This document shows, in pieces, positions 23,132-33,439 of a DNA stretch of 64,000 nucleotides. The notes below the pieces were generated by a model that worked only from the letters and a program-made list of their open reading frames with translations, did no database searches and was not told the origin of the DNA. Numbering within the stretch: position 1 is the first letter of the stretch; the number at the start of each line of letters is the position of its first letter. The stretch spans positions 25,479,369 through 25,543,368 of the forward strand of contig OX344754.2 in the NCBI GenBank assembly GCA_947034885.2. Reading direction: 5' to 3'. A program made the position numbers and the translations under genes. Source of the DNA: Thuidium tamariscinum. Its lineage: Eukaryota > Streptophyta > Bryopsida > Hypnales > Thuidiaceae.

Positions 23132-23412
23132 GTAAGGTCGGTATACCCAAAAGCGCCATGTTCCTAAAAGCGCCATCTATAGTGCACATACATTTCCGAA
23201 ATCAGTCATGTTCACAGACTATAGATGGCGCTTTCAGAAAACAGACTTTGACTGTTAATAACTTTTGCATACAGTATCTAAATCCTACGTTCTTTGGTGC
23301 GTTGGAACATGCTTTCACTTTGCCAACAAGACTACATAAAAATTTGAACTCATTAATCGTAGGAAGTAGGCTCAGTATGAATAAGTGGCGCTTTTGGGTG
23401 TACCTACCTTAC
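23132..23412. repeat. Short inverted-repeat element with double stem
   Basis: The outer arms, 23132-23159 and 23385-23412, are near-perfect reverse complements of 28 bp sharing a CCCAAAAGCGCC core. Within them a second pair, 23167-23183 and 23218-23234 (AAAGCGCCATCTATAGT and its complement), forms an inner 17-bp perfect stem. The architecture resembles a MITE or a hairpin RNA source. No target duplication could be fixed. Confidence 0.55.
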
Positions 23413-24210
23413 ATAAGAGTCACTGGAGATGTGGGTGAGCAAGAACATAGTCCAATGCATGACTAGTTGGATGTACGCACTCACATACTTTAGTGCAAGT
23501 GCACAAATTATGTTATCAATGTGCAAAGATCTTAATTGCATCGAAGTTTGCAATGTAAAATACATTGAGCATCTGTGGCTTCAAGTTTTAGTAGGTTGAA
23601 GTAAACATACAAGAACTATTACAGTGTCACTGAAAGGAAAATTGATGTTCTTTCTAGCAAAATTTTCTGTGTTTTCGTTATAAAATTAAACCGGATGTCA
23701 AAGGCTTGATTTGTACACATTTCAGCAAAGTTTTGGTCCACTGTGTCAAGGAGGGTGAGTGTCTTCATGAAGGTACCATGTAAAAGCAGAACAACAACCA
23801 TGTCATAAAATATTATTTTTATCTCATAAACCACAAATTTACCTCGTAAGGTACCATATAGGAAGAACCATGCACACTAAATAAAATTTAATTTGTTAAA
23901 TTTTAATTATTTAAACTTTAACAATTTAAATTGAAATATAAATAATTCAAAATCCCAAGACTGATTCTATTTTTTTATTGAAGGGGATGAATGTTACAAC
24001 ACCCTATAGTGCAAAGTGTTTTAATAGCAAAGGAAAGGAATCTTTGAACATTACTAACTTTGGTGCTTCAATGGAAGAAAAGAGAAGCTCTTAATACAAG
24101 TGGGGTGCTAGGAGGTTGAATAAACTGTATGAGATATGATTTTTGAATGAGTACAAGCTGAACCACTTACAATTTAATCAAAAACTTGAGAACATACAAA
24201 AAGTAAAAGA

Positions 24211-24934
24211 TTAACCCTTAAAGGACGGACCTATTACCACTGGTTTCAGGACTCACTTTCAGTCATCCAGTTTGTTGCCATCTTCAAACCAGATGTGTAT
24301 GAAAAATTTTAATTTTATTTTTTAAAGACGAAACTACATGTACTCTGTAATTCAAAAAAAATTCAGATTTTTTTGAGGAAAATTGTATTTTCTGGAATTT
24401 TTTGAAGAAAAATTGAAGAAAAACTCATATCAAATAGAAAATAATCTCAAAAAAGCTGAAAATTTCACCATGTGTGAATATTACAATGACAAACATCATG
24501 GTGTAAATGTATTTTCCGTGTACATCTATAATTAAAATGCAGTGGACATTAAAAATACAGCCAAAGTTCAAATTGCAATAAAATATTCAATTTTACGAAT
24601 TTTGCCAAAATTCAAATTGGAGAAGAAACTAGAGTAGAGAACCTCTATTTCATTAGTTGGCTTCAAATTCAAAAAATGTCGTTTTCAAGGACAAATTTTA
24701 GATTTACTCAATTTCTCAAAATACATTAAAATGGCAAATTTTGCCATCCGTTTTCTCTCAACTATATGAAAACAAACATTAGTTAGACTAAAAACTCAGT
24801 TGGATACACTTTGTAACTCAACATGAAAGGTCATTTGAAAAAAGTGGATGAAAAAACTACTGTTTGGTTCTTCTTTTGACCTTGGACTGTCATCCAAACA
24901 CCTCAAAATGGTGTTGGCGGCAGTCCAAGGTTAA
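24211..24934. mobile_element. TTAA-bounded MITE, copy c
   Basis: Starts TTAACCCTTAAAGGACGG and ends GTCCAAGGTTAA over 724 bp. It is AT-rich and non-coding. A second GACCTTGGACTG copy about 60 bp inside the right end suggests internal rearrangement. Confidence 0.5.
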
Positions 24935-27900
24935 ACCTCATTCAGTCATAGTAGAGTGATATTAGAAAAAAAAACATATGTACTATAAGAAGGTGGTTAA
25001 GTTATTCAAATTATATCACTAAAAAAGCATTTACAACATACATTCATTGAATAAAAATAATGAAATAGTGTGAATAAAAAAGTGTGAATAAATCACATAT
25101 GTAATAAAGAGTATATAGGTATTACCATAATTTGAAGTCAAAAGTCTAGTTTTAACTCAAATTATTATGTTGCTATTCCTTTTGAAGAAAAAAACAAGCT
25201 TCAAGCTAGTTGCTAAGACTTCAATTTATGGTGTTAATTAGGCATATACCCTGAATATGATTATATTTTCACAATTTCAATTTCAATTTCAATTAGTGTT
25301 TGCGATAAAAAAACAATTCCACAACAAGCTTAAAATTAAATTAAACCTGGTAGACTGTACTGACAATCCCAAGAATTTTCGAAAATCAATTGCTTTAAAC
25401 TCAGACACGGTGTTCCAAGTACATGTGAAGTCTCCATTTACTCAAGTTAATTATACAGGTGTGGGAAAAATTATTCAGATTCTTCAGTTGTACGTTATAA
25501 ATTTTTTTCTTGATAATTCAACCTATAGGATTACAGCCTTCATGAAATGCTATTTGAAAATGCAATTCTATTTGAAGTTAGAATTTATTTTCTAGAACAA
25601 CCTTGAGTATTTGAGAATATAATCAAACACAATGTGGAGTGCCCAATGTATGCCTTGAAATTGGGCCAAAAAAAAGTTTTGGCCCCTTTTAGGAGTCTAC
25701 ACAATTTCCTGAAATTGAAACTTTCAGTACAATAAAGTAGTTCACAATGAAAGGCTTGGAAAGCTCATGTTCATCAAATAATTGAGAGTTCATGAAAGAT
25801 TCAGAAATGGCAGAATAATGAACTATTTTGGATTCAAAACGTAGACGTATAATCAAATGAGGTATATAACATAAATATTTACCAATATGAGTTGGAAATT
25901 CAAAGAACTTCAAAGTTCTAATTCTAATCGAATAGAAAACTGTATTGGGAAAACATGGCAGTAGAAATAGAAAAAGGATTTTCCAAAAAATCGAATTGTA
26001 TAGACTGCATTGAATCAAAGTTTCAACATTCATTCCATTGTTTTAATCACAAATGGAAGTATATACAAATTCGATAAATGCTTTGATGGAATTTTCAGTT
26101 TCAATCGTCATAATTCAATTTGATTGGAATTCAAATCAAAAACAAATTCAAATTGTATTTGATACAAATTTAATTCAAATTGTAGATCAAAATCAGAACA
26201 TTTCAAGAAATTCCAAATGATTTCTAAACATATTGGAAAGTTAATTTGCTTTTTTAGATTTCAATTGATTCAAATCAATTTCAATTTATTCCTATTTACT
26301 TATCAACTTCCAAGACTTTAAAAAAAAGATTGAAGTTCTAAATTTGAATAGGATCTTCGAATATTTTGAAAAGGTTTTGAAAGATTTATGAAAAATTCAA
26401 AAAGGTTTTAGAGGGATTCCAAACATTCAAAAATATTCCGAAAACATTATAAACGATTTCAAAACTCCTTCAGAAATTACTTTAATCTTGTTTGTAGTTA
26501 TTATCATTTTCTGATAGTACATTTAAAATAAATAGAAGAAATCAATGTTTTATAGCTTTCAATTAGACAATGTTCAGAACTGAAATCATATTCACTCTCT
26601 TTTTAACCTTGCTAATTTGAAGAGGAGCCACGAATTTTCAAATACTCTGAATAACTGAATAGCTAAATGCGGCTTGGTTTGTTTTAACTTCAAAGTGTAG
26701 GAAGGATTAGAACGTGTTGCCACCAGTTTGAAGGCACTTACAATTCAGAATGCTATGGTTTAGAAATGAAAACCAAATTTGGGAACATCAGCTTCATTCA
26801 TCCATGGAAGTTCTGTATGCCCGAAATCAAAGTAACTGCCCCACCAATAACTTCTGCACCCTTGGGCAGCATTTTACCTCCTAGTATAGTAACTGCACAG
26901 AACTTACCTTGCTTGATAATAAAATCCCAGACCCCTTGTACACTTCCTTGTTCTCTAGGATGTCCAATAAAATTGAGTTTGCTAAATCAAATGTTACTTG
27001 CAGCATGGATGTGAGTCTCGGCATGACCATGTCAAAACTCTGATTTCGTAGCGTTCATTTCAACATCACATTCAATGAGCACCGATTGGCATAAATTTTC
27101 TCTTCATACATATGTTCGCAAAAACTTGTTCGTTCATCTGTGACATCCAAAAAATCAGGGGCTCCTACTAGTGTCTATAAAGATTTTGGACCCCTCATTT
27201 CTTAAATATTGATGCCATGGTTATGAAATTGTATTTTCTATAACTGTTTGAATTAAAACACACATCATAATGACTCATTTCAATTCATTTTTCAATCTAT
27301 CTTAAAAGTCATATTATATATTATTTGAAGTGAAATTTTTGACAATAGAAATCTATAGTCATTATCAATCAAAGATCAAAATTATTGGTTGAATTTTTAT
27401 AGTTTATTAAAAAATTAATAAGGGGTCAAAAATCACTTGCATATGATATACAAAATTTCTATAGAGTGATCCTCCTAAGAAATAAACTAGGACTAAAAAA
27501 TTGAAAAGAATAAAAGATAACCCTAGGTACAGAATTCTTGTATTATACATAAGGGGCATTGGCAATAAAACAACTTAGATTCTCAAAAGATGGATTTTGT
27601 AAATATATCAAATTATACAAAGACTTTGAAAAATAAAAAATTATTAAAAATTAAGTATAGAAAATTTTAGGTTGTGTTCAATTTAAAAAAAAATCACAAT
27701 ATATATGAAGAATTGAAACATTTATGCATAGTTTTAAAATTTTCATATATTTAATTTCTTCTAATTAAAATTAACTAATTTTTTAAATGTAAAATATTAG
27801 ATATCTTGTTCTATAATATGTGTATTAAAAAAATTCATATAATTAATTTTTTTAATGCTATTATTGTCTTCGAAGAATATTAGTTTCATATATGTAATTA

Positions 27901-28129
27901 CAATTTTGGATTCTTTGTTAAAAGGGCTTCAAGAATTTTCTACATTTAAACAAATTATGTTCCTTAAGATTAGACTAAAATGTATTATAAATAATTCTAG
28001 TTAGGGCCATATAATATGGGAGTTGCTTATCCGGTAAGATAATTTATTAGCTTTAAAAGGATATTAGCGTATGAGTGTTGAAAAATCCCAAAGGGTCATT
28101 GCAAGAATCATTGTACTTTTTTAGTGCAT
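24935..28129. other. AT-rich DNA around the inner/middle element boundary, no gene
   Basis: I see no coding sequence; the 82- to 114-codon frames here are AT-rich chance frames. The region contains the right terminus of the inner element (27173) with its TCT duplication at 27174-27176, and beyond it the right arm of the middle CACTA. Confidence 0.5.
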
Positions 28130-28990
28130 TTTAGCATTAAGCACATTTTAAAAGTATTTAAGTCAATTTAAAGTCACGTAGTAGTCATGTGTAGTTGCAT
28201 TGCACTAACACAAGGGCGACTAAAGTCCATATCAACAAATTGTCTTATCCATCTTTTCTACATAAAAATCTTGACTAAGCTATAAAAGGAATATTTAAGT
28301 CATTTTGGAATCACGTAGCAATGATGTGCAATTGCATTATAGTCACACAAGAATGACTAAAGTTCACATTAGCAAATTGTCCTATCCATCTTTATATAAA
28401 AAATCTTCACTTAGCTTTACAAAGGACACTTGAGTCATTTGGAAGTCACGTAGAAGAAATGTGCAATCGCATTGTAGTCACACAAAAATGACTAAAATCC
28501 ACGTCATCAAATTGCCCTATCCATTTTTTATATAGAAAATATTCACTTAGCTTTAAAAGGGACACTTAAGTCATTTTGGAGTCACGTAGTAGTAATGTGC
28601 AGTCACATTGTAGTTGTACAAAAATGACTCAAGTCCATGTCATCAAATTGACCTATCCATTTTTTATATAGAAAATATTCACTTAGCTTTAAAAGGGACA
28701 CTTAAGTCATTTTGGAGTCACGTAGTAGTAATGTGCAGTCACATTGTAGTTGTACAAAAATGACTCAAGTCCATGTCATCAAATTGACCTATCCATTTTT
28801 TATATAGAAAATCTTTACTTGGCTTTAAAAGAGACACTTAAGTCATTTTTGAGTCATACAATAGTGATGTGCAGTTGCATTATAGTCACGCAAGAATGAC
28901 TAAAGCCCATGTCAAGAAACTGCCCTGCCCGTCCTTTGTATAAAAAAAATCTGAATTTGGCTTTTTGGAGTCATTTAAGTCATTTTGAAG
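28130..28990. repeat. Right subterminal tandem repeats of the middle CACTA
   Basis: About six tandem units of roughly 135-150 bp occur. Each has TTAAGTCATTTTGGAGTCAC, then GTGCAGTCGCATT-like sequence, AAAATGACT, and a CTATCCAT(T)TTT/CTTAGCTTTAAAAGG tail. Two adjacent units near 28557-28830 are almost identical, showing recent unit expansion. AGTCA/TGACT motifs match those of the left arm. Confidence 0.85.
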
Positions 28991-29313
28991 TCGCTTAAGT
29001 CATTTTGGAGTCGTGCAATAGTGATGCGCAGTCACAGTTAATAACACCAAGTAGTTGTTAATGACTTTAGCATCCATATTAGATACCCCCTATTCCCCCT
29101 TGTATTGTCAATGTCATTTTTCAATGAATAGTTGTAGTGAATGTTGCACTTCATCATTACTTCATCTGCGAGTCGTGCAAAATGACAGAAAAATGACTTT
29201 AACCATTGGACAGTGCAAATTTGGTGCAATTATAGAATCTGCAGTCATTTTCTAGTAAAACCGGACAAGCAGTCATTCTTTGGAGTCATTTTTACCCCTC
29301 TTTTTTTGTAGTG

Positions 29314-30390
29314 ACGGTAAATGACTTGTAAGCAGAATTGTTCATGTAGTTGAAAATGAAATTGTTCACATGGCTTGGGTGAAGAGCAGTTAGATCTTCT
29401 TGAAGCGATGTTCTGTGTAATCTACAACAGGGTACAAACATGTAGAGTAATTCATGATTCTATCATATGTGTGATGGAAATAAAAAAGAAGAAGTTGCTG
29501 AAACCCAATCGTCAACATTGTACCGTGGGAGCAAAATGACCCCATTCTCCATGAAATGTAATGCAGTGGAAGTCTTCCTTAATATTTTCATATAATTATG
29601 TAGTGAATATTAGTAAGGTATTTCTCAAATGTCATGTGTGATGTAAAGAAGTTGGAGTCATTAAACCTGAAATACACGCCACAGAGGTTGAGGAAAAGTC
29701 AGAAATATTCAGAGCAAAAATTTATTTTCAGAAGAATCTGGCCTAATGACCTTGAATTGTGACCTATGTCCTTCCTCATTATTTTTCCTTTCCTGTCATT
29801 TCTACTTATAGGAGAACTTCCAATTTTTGTGAAGCAAGGTTCTGTAGGGAGTTTGTTTTGTTCGTTTTATCTTGAATTAAAAAACCCTTTTTCCAAGCCT
29901 GTGATAAAATTGAATGAATTGTAGGAAATGAATTATCCATTGGAACATTGTGGCATTTTGCCTCTGAGAAGTGTATGTATCACATCCTTTTCATGTTGTG
30001 AAATGAAAGTGGACTTTTACCCTGCTGAAATTGGGCTAATCTTAAGAACATCAATTTCAGTGTAGGTGTTCTGTGCATTATCAAACCTAATTAATCCATA
30101 AGGCAGGAGTGACAATAAGATGAGCACCATTTGTTAGTGCAAGGTCAGATAGTTTGGTAACCATTGCAAGGTGATGTGCTTCCAAGTAATACAAACAGGA
30201 ATATGGATGTGTGGAAGAGGTCGTTACAAACTGAGTATGAAGTGGAGTTAGGGTAGTGAGGCCGTAGGCTGGGTTTTTGTTTTTGTTTTTTCTAGGTTGC
30301 ATGTAGGGGTCAGTGCTCCCATTTCATGTTCTTCTGCATGTGGAGCACTTGAAAACATTTCTTCTAATGTATTTTCTGTTGTGTTTCTAG
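29314..30390 (+). other. Intron 1 of the outer transposase, right part
   Basis: Non-coding DNA resumes after the second ACG triplet and ends in a pyrimidine-containing tract and TTTCTAG acceptor at 30390. Together with 599-1077 the original intron would have been about 1.55 kb. Confidence 0.75.
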
Positions 30391-31289
30391 GACCTTCTTG
30401 TTCGTCACACCCTGGATGTGATGCATTGCGAAAAAAATATATCAGAAAATTTCTTGAAGACCACTTTTGGTGACAAAGATAGCGTTGCTGTCAGAGCAGA
30501 CATGCAAGTACGAGGTATCCGACCACACCTGCATTTGCAAGCCATTGGTCCTAACTGTGATAGATTCCACATGCCTCATGCATCATATGTGCTTACAAGC
30601 ACAGATAAGGCAAAAGTGTTGCGTGTGTTGAAGAATTTGAAAACACCAACGCATTACGTATCAGCCTTGCATAAAAAAATAAGTAAAGGTAAATTGAGTG
30701 GCTTAAAGTCTCATGACTTTCATGTTCTCTTACAGCAAGTCTTACCTCTGTGTTATCGAAAAGTGTCGAACAAGGCCCTCACAAGTACAATTGTACGACT
30801 CAGCAGAGTGTTCAGGAAGTTGTGTGCAAAAGTAGTGAACCATGATGATAAAGAAGAATTGATGGGGGATTCAGGAGAGACCATGTGCTTGTTGGAAAGA
30901 GAGATGCCCCCAGCATTTTTTGACATCATGTCTCATTTGCCACATCATTTAGTTGAGGAGTTATTTTTGTGTGGACCTATCCATACACGGTGGATGTACC
31001 CGTATGAGCGGTACTTCAAGACATTAAAAGGATATGTGAGAAACTTAGCTAAACCGGAAGGGAGCATTGCAGAGGGTTACTAAACTGAACAAGCACTGGG
31101 GTTCATCACAGAATACATGTCTGACTACAACATGACCACACGAAGAGTGTGGGATGACAAAGAGGAACCCACAATGGTGGATGAGATATTGGAGGGAAAG
31201 GGGAAGCAAAAGTTGCTATCAGAAGCTGAGCAACATGCAATGCATGAATTTGTTTTGGACAACAGCTCTCACATAGAGCCATATCGTGA
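30391..31289 (+). pseudogene. TNP2-like transposase, exon block 2, with DUF4218
   Basis: The block opens with Asp-Leu-Leu-Val-Arg-His and Leu-Asp-Val-Met-His-Cys-Glu-Lys-Asn, the TNP2 signature that follows Leu-Pro-Tyr-Trp-Lys of block 1. It continues into DUF4218: Leu-Pro-Leu-Cys-Tyr-Arg, the Leu-Glu-Arg-Glu-Met-Pro-Pro-Ala-Phe-Phe-Asp motif, and Trp-Met-Tyr-Pro-Tyr-Glu-Arg. The frame has one TAA at 31081-31083 inside the Ala-Glu-Gly-Tyr region and then stays open with family-like sequence (Glu-Gln-Ala-Leu-Gly-Phe) to a GTAAGT donor near 31290. Confidence 0.88.
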
Positions 31290-32562
31290 GTAAGTTTCAT
31301 TTCCTTGCACATGTCTAGTGATTATTGTTAAGTGAAGTTGGTACCTTTCATTTATTTTGAAATAAATGCCTCACACAGTAGAAATCTCTATCTCAAAAAG
31401 TATGTTTCTTTTATTGATTTTCTGTATGATTTGGAAAAGTGAGTATAGGGGGGGGGAATGAGAGAATATGAGCAGACAGAGCAGTTCTAGAGGTGGAATG
31501 ATTTAGCAAGGAGTTTTCAGTGTACATGGAATTCCAAAGAGTTTTCTCTGTATGTACTTAATTTATTTGAGCACATCTATCAAATTTAAATTAAAAAAAA
31601 AATGAAGCTGGCCTTCCTTTTAAATGGGGCAGAATGAAATGTTTAGGTAGTGATGAGAGGAGAGCTTTGCAGAGCCAATTTTGGCCCCATGACGTAGTTC
31701 AATCATGAAGTATGTAATGAATGTGTCCTCAAATATTGAGTGTGCTTTGAAACAGGTTAAAACCCCATTGTATTTGATGTGTTTGAATAGGAGTGTGTTA
31801 TTAAAGTCTACTGTCATATGTAGTTTCATAGGTCTTGTTTAAAATAAGTGTGAGAGAATCTCGCATAAACAGGAAATAAAAATTCATGGAACTGAAATTC
31901 TGTTGCAGTTTCCGAGAAATGTTTCTGCATTTGGAAAATGTTCCATTGATTTCTGAAATCAGTGAGTAAGAAATGGTGCAGGATACAAGCACACTTAAAG
32001 TTTCAGAGAATACAAGGATAGGAACATGATATAGAAAGTAGTAGTAGAGTAAGATTCATTTGGAAAAGGTTTGTCTAAAATTAGGTAGAATTAGGATAGG
32101 TGGAGTTGTAAGGGCAGAAAGAATGAAGGTAATATGGAGCAGATGGTGAGGAAAGAGAGATGTCCTAAGCCGTCTGCATAGAAGGTCATGAAAATGAAGA
32201 TATATAATTTAGAACGAAAGAAATGACAGTAAAGAAATATAGGAGAGTGAGAGGAGGAAGAGGTAAGGAACATCTTGTGTGAACTTGATGACAAAACAAT
32301 CTTTAAAGTTTATGATTTTCTATAGTTGACATCAATTGTTGTAGATCACCTTCATTTTGTACCAAAATTATGTTTCAGGCAATGGAAAGGGAAGGTAATT
32401 GTGAATATGCAGTGCATGTGATAAATTGACAGCAGTGGAGGATGCTGATTGACTAGACTGAAAGTTCTGGAAGTGCACTAAGTCTTATTGATGTGCAACA
32501 ATATAGTTATGTAGGTTCAAAAGTGTGAATTCTGACATATGTAGTTATGGAAAACAATGCAG
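31290..32562 (+). other. Intron 2 of the outer transposase
   Basis: Non-coding DNA begins at a GTAAGT donor and ends in an ATGCAG acceptor at 32562. Frames within it have no family resemblance. Confidence 0.6.
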
Positions 32563-33439
32563 GAGATATCAAACCATTTGTCAAGAGAGAACACAGGAGC
32601 AAGAGCAGTTTCGAAGGAGGCATCCGCACAGGAATGGTAGAAGAGGAGCACCCTATCCAGAAGGAATGGAAGAAATTCCTCCTTTTGCCTAGTGGCTTAA
32701 AGAAGATGTTCAAAATGCAGTGGAGGAAGGAGTAGAGCTTCTTGAAGACGTGCATGACTCAAGTAACTTACCAAGCCTTAGAGCTCGGAGTTTTAAAAGC
32801 ATGTACTCATATGGATATCACTTTCGAGTGAAGAGTGCTGAGGAAGGTAGTAGAACTACATGTGATTCAGGAGTAGCTGCAATATTCCGACAGCCTTGTC
32901 TCTCAGGGAGAAGAGACCAGAATGTTGTGAATGCAGATCTGGAGTATATTGGCCAGATTGTGGAGTTAGACTATCAAAGACACTGCACAGTTATTTTAGT
33001 CTGTGAATGGGTGAAGGCCAATTATACAGGCAGAAATGCAACAGTGAAAAAAGATGAGTGGGGATTCACAATGGCCAATTTCAGAGCTCTTGTCCCATTT
33101 GGATATGAATCCTATGCGTTCCCAATTAATTGTCATCAAGTTGTTTTTTCCGATGATGAAGATGAGCCAGGCTGAAAAGTGGTACTACAAACTGAAGTTA
33201 GGGGACAGAGAACTGATATTGAAAGAGAAGAGGAGGATGAGCCAACAATGTTTGCCATGGAAAGAAATTCAGATTTTGAGGGCCTGCAAGTGCCAATAGA
33301 AATAAGGGAGACTCATGCAAATCCAGAAACAGGTGGACGCCAAATTCAGGTGAACGAAGTTCTGAATGAAGTGGGGGATGAGGATGGATCATTACTGGAT
33401 AGAGATTTTGGGGAGTCATCCTCATCAGAGGAAGACTAA
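32563..33439 (+). pseudogene. TNP2-like transposase, exon block 3 (C-terminal)
   Basis: The C-terminal block carries the Pro-Glu-Gly-Met-Glu-Glu-Ile-Pro-Pro-Phe-Ala region, a Tyr-Gly-Tyr-His-Phe segment, the Glu-Tyr-Ile-Gly-Gln-Ile-Val-Glu-Leu-Asp-Tyr motif and a Val-Cys-Glu-Trp segment, all in TNP2 order. The reading frame is interrupted by TAG at 32690-32692 (before the conserved Trp-Leu-Lys) and TGA at 33173-33175 where the family has Trp. An acidic tail ends at a TAA at 33437. Confidence 0.85.

Larger units (their letters stand above)
2763..27173. mobile_element. Inner CACTA-type element carrying captured gene fragments
   Basis: The left end begins CACTAGAAGAAAGACTTG after the triplet TCT (2760-2762). 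The right end at 27173, reverse complemented, begins CACTAGTAGGAGCCCCTG and is followed by TCT (27174-27176), giving a matching 3-bp duplication. A second right-type terminus of the same family ends at 23068 (reverse complement CACTATAAGAAACCCATG); its inverted repeat fits the left end better, but its flank is AGG, so pairing with 27173 is preferred on the duplication alone. The interior holds pieces of JMJD5, a thimet oligopeptidase and a RecQ helicase, candidate exons, a psbB insertion and TTAA-bounded MITEs. No transposase was seen, so this would be a Pack-CACTA-like gene-capturing element. Confidence 0.55.
1078..29313. mobile_element. Middle CACTA transposon (non-autonomous), inserted in the outer transposase intron
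   Basis: The left end reads CACTACAAAAAAGGAGGGG and the right end, reverse complemented, reads CACTACAAAAAAAGAGGGG, both running on into TAAAAATGACT-like sequence, so the terminal inverted repeats match over about 30 bp. The flanking triplets are ACG on both sides (1075-1077 and 29314-29316), a correct 3-bp CACTA target duplication. Both arms are crowded with AGTCA/TGACT-containing subterminal repeats, the usual transposase-binding architecture of the superfamily. No transposase reading frame was found inside, so it would depend on another element. If the inner element (2763-27173) is removed, the middle element alone is only about 3.8 kb. Confidence 0.9.

Noticed and set aside
20156-26040. 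Several frames of 60-114 codons in AT-rich DNA.
   Set aside because: They are Phe/Ile/Lys/Asn-rich, without splice context, domains or strand consistency; they fit chance frames in AT-rich repeats.
28130-28990. Regular direct repeats considered as a CRISPR array.
   Set aside because: The units are about 135 bp, spacers are not unique, and the array lies in a CACTA subterminal region of a eukaryotic genome.
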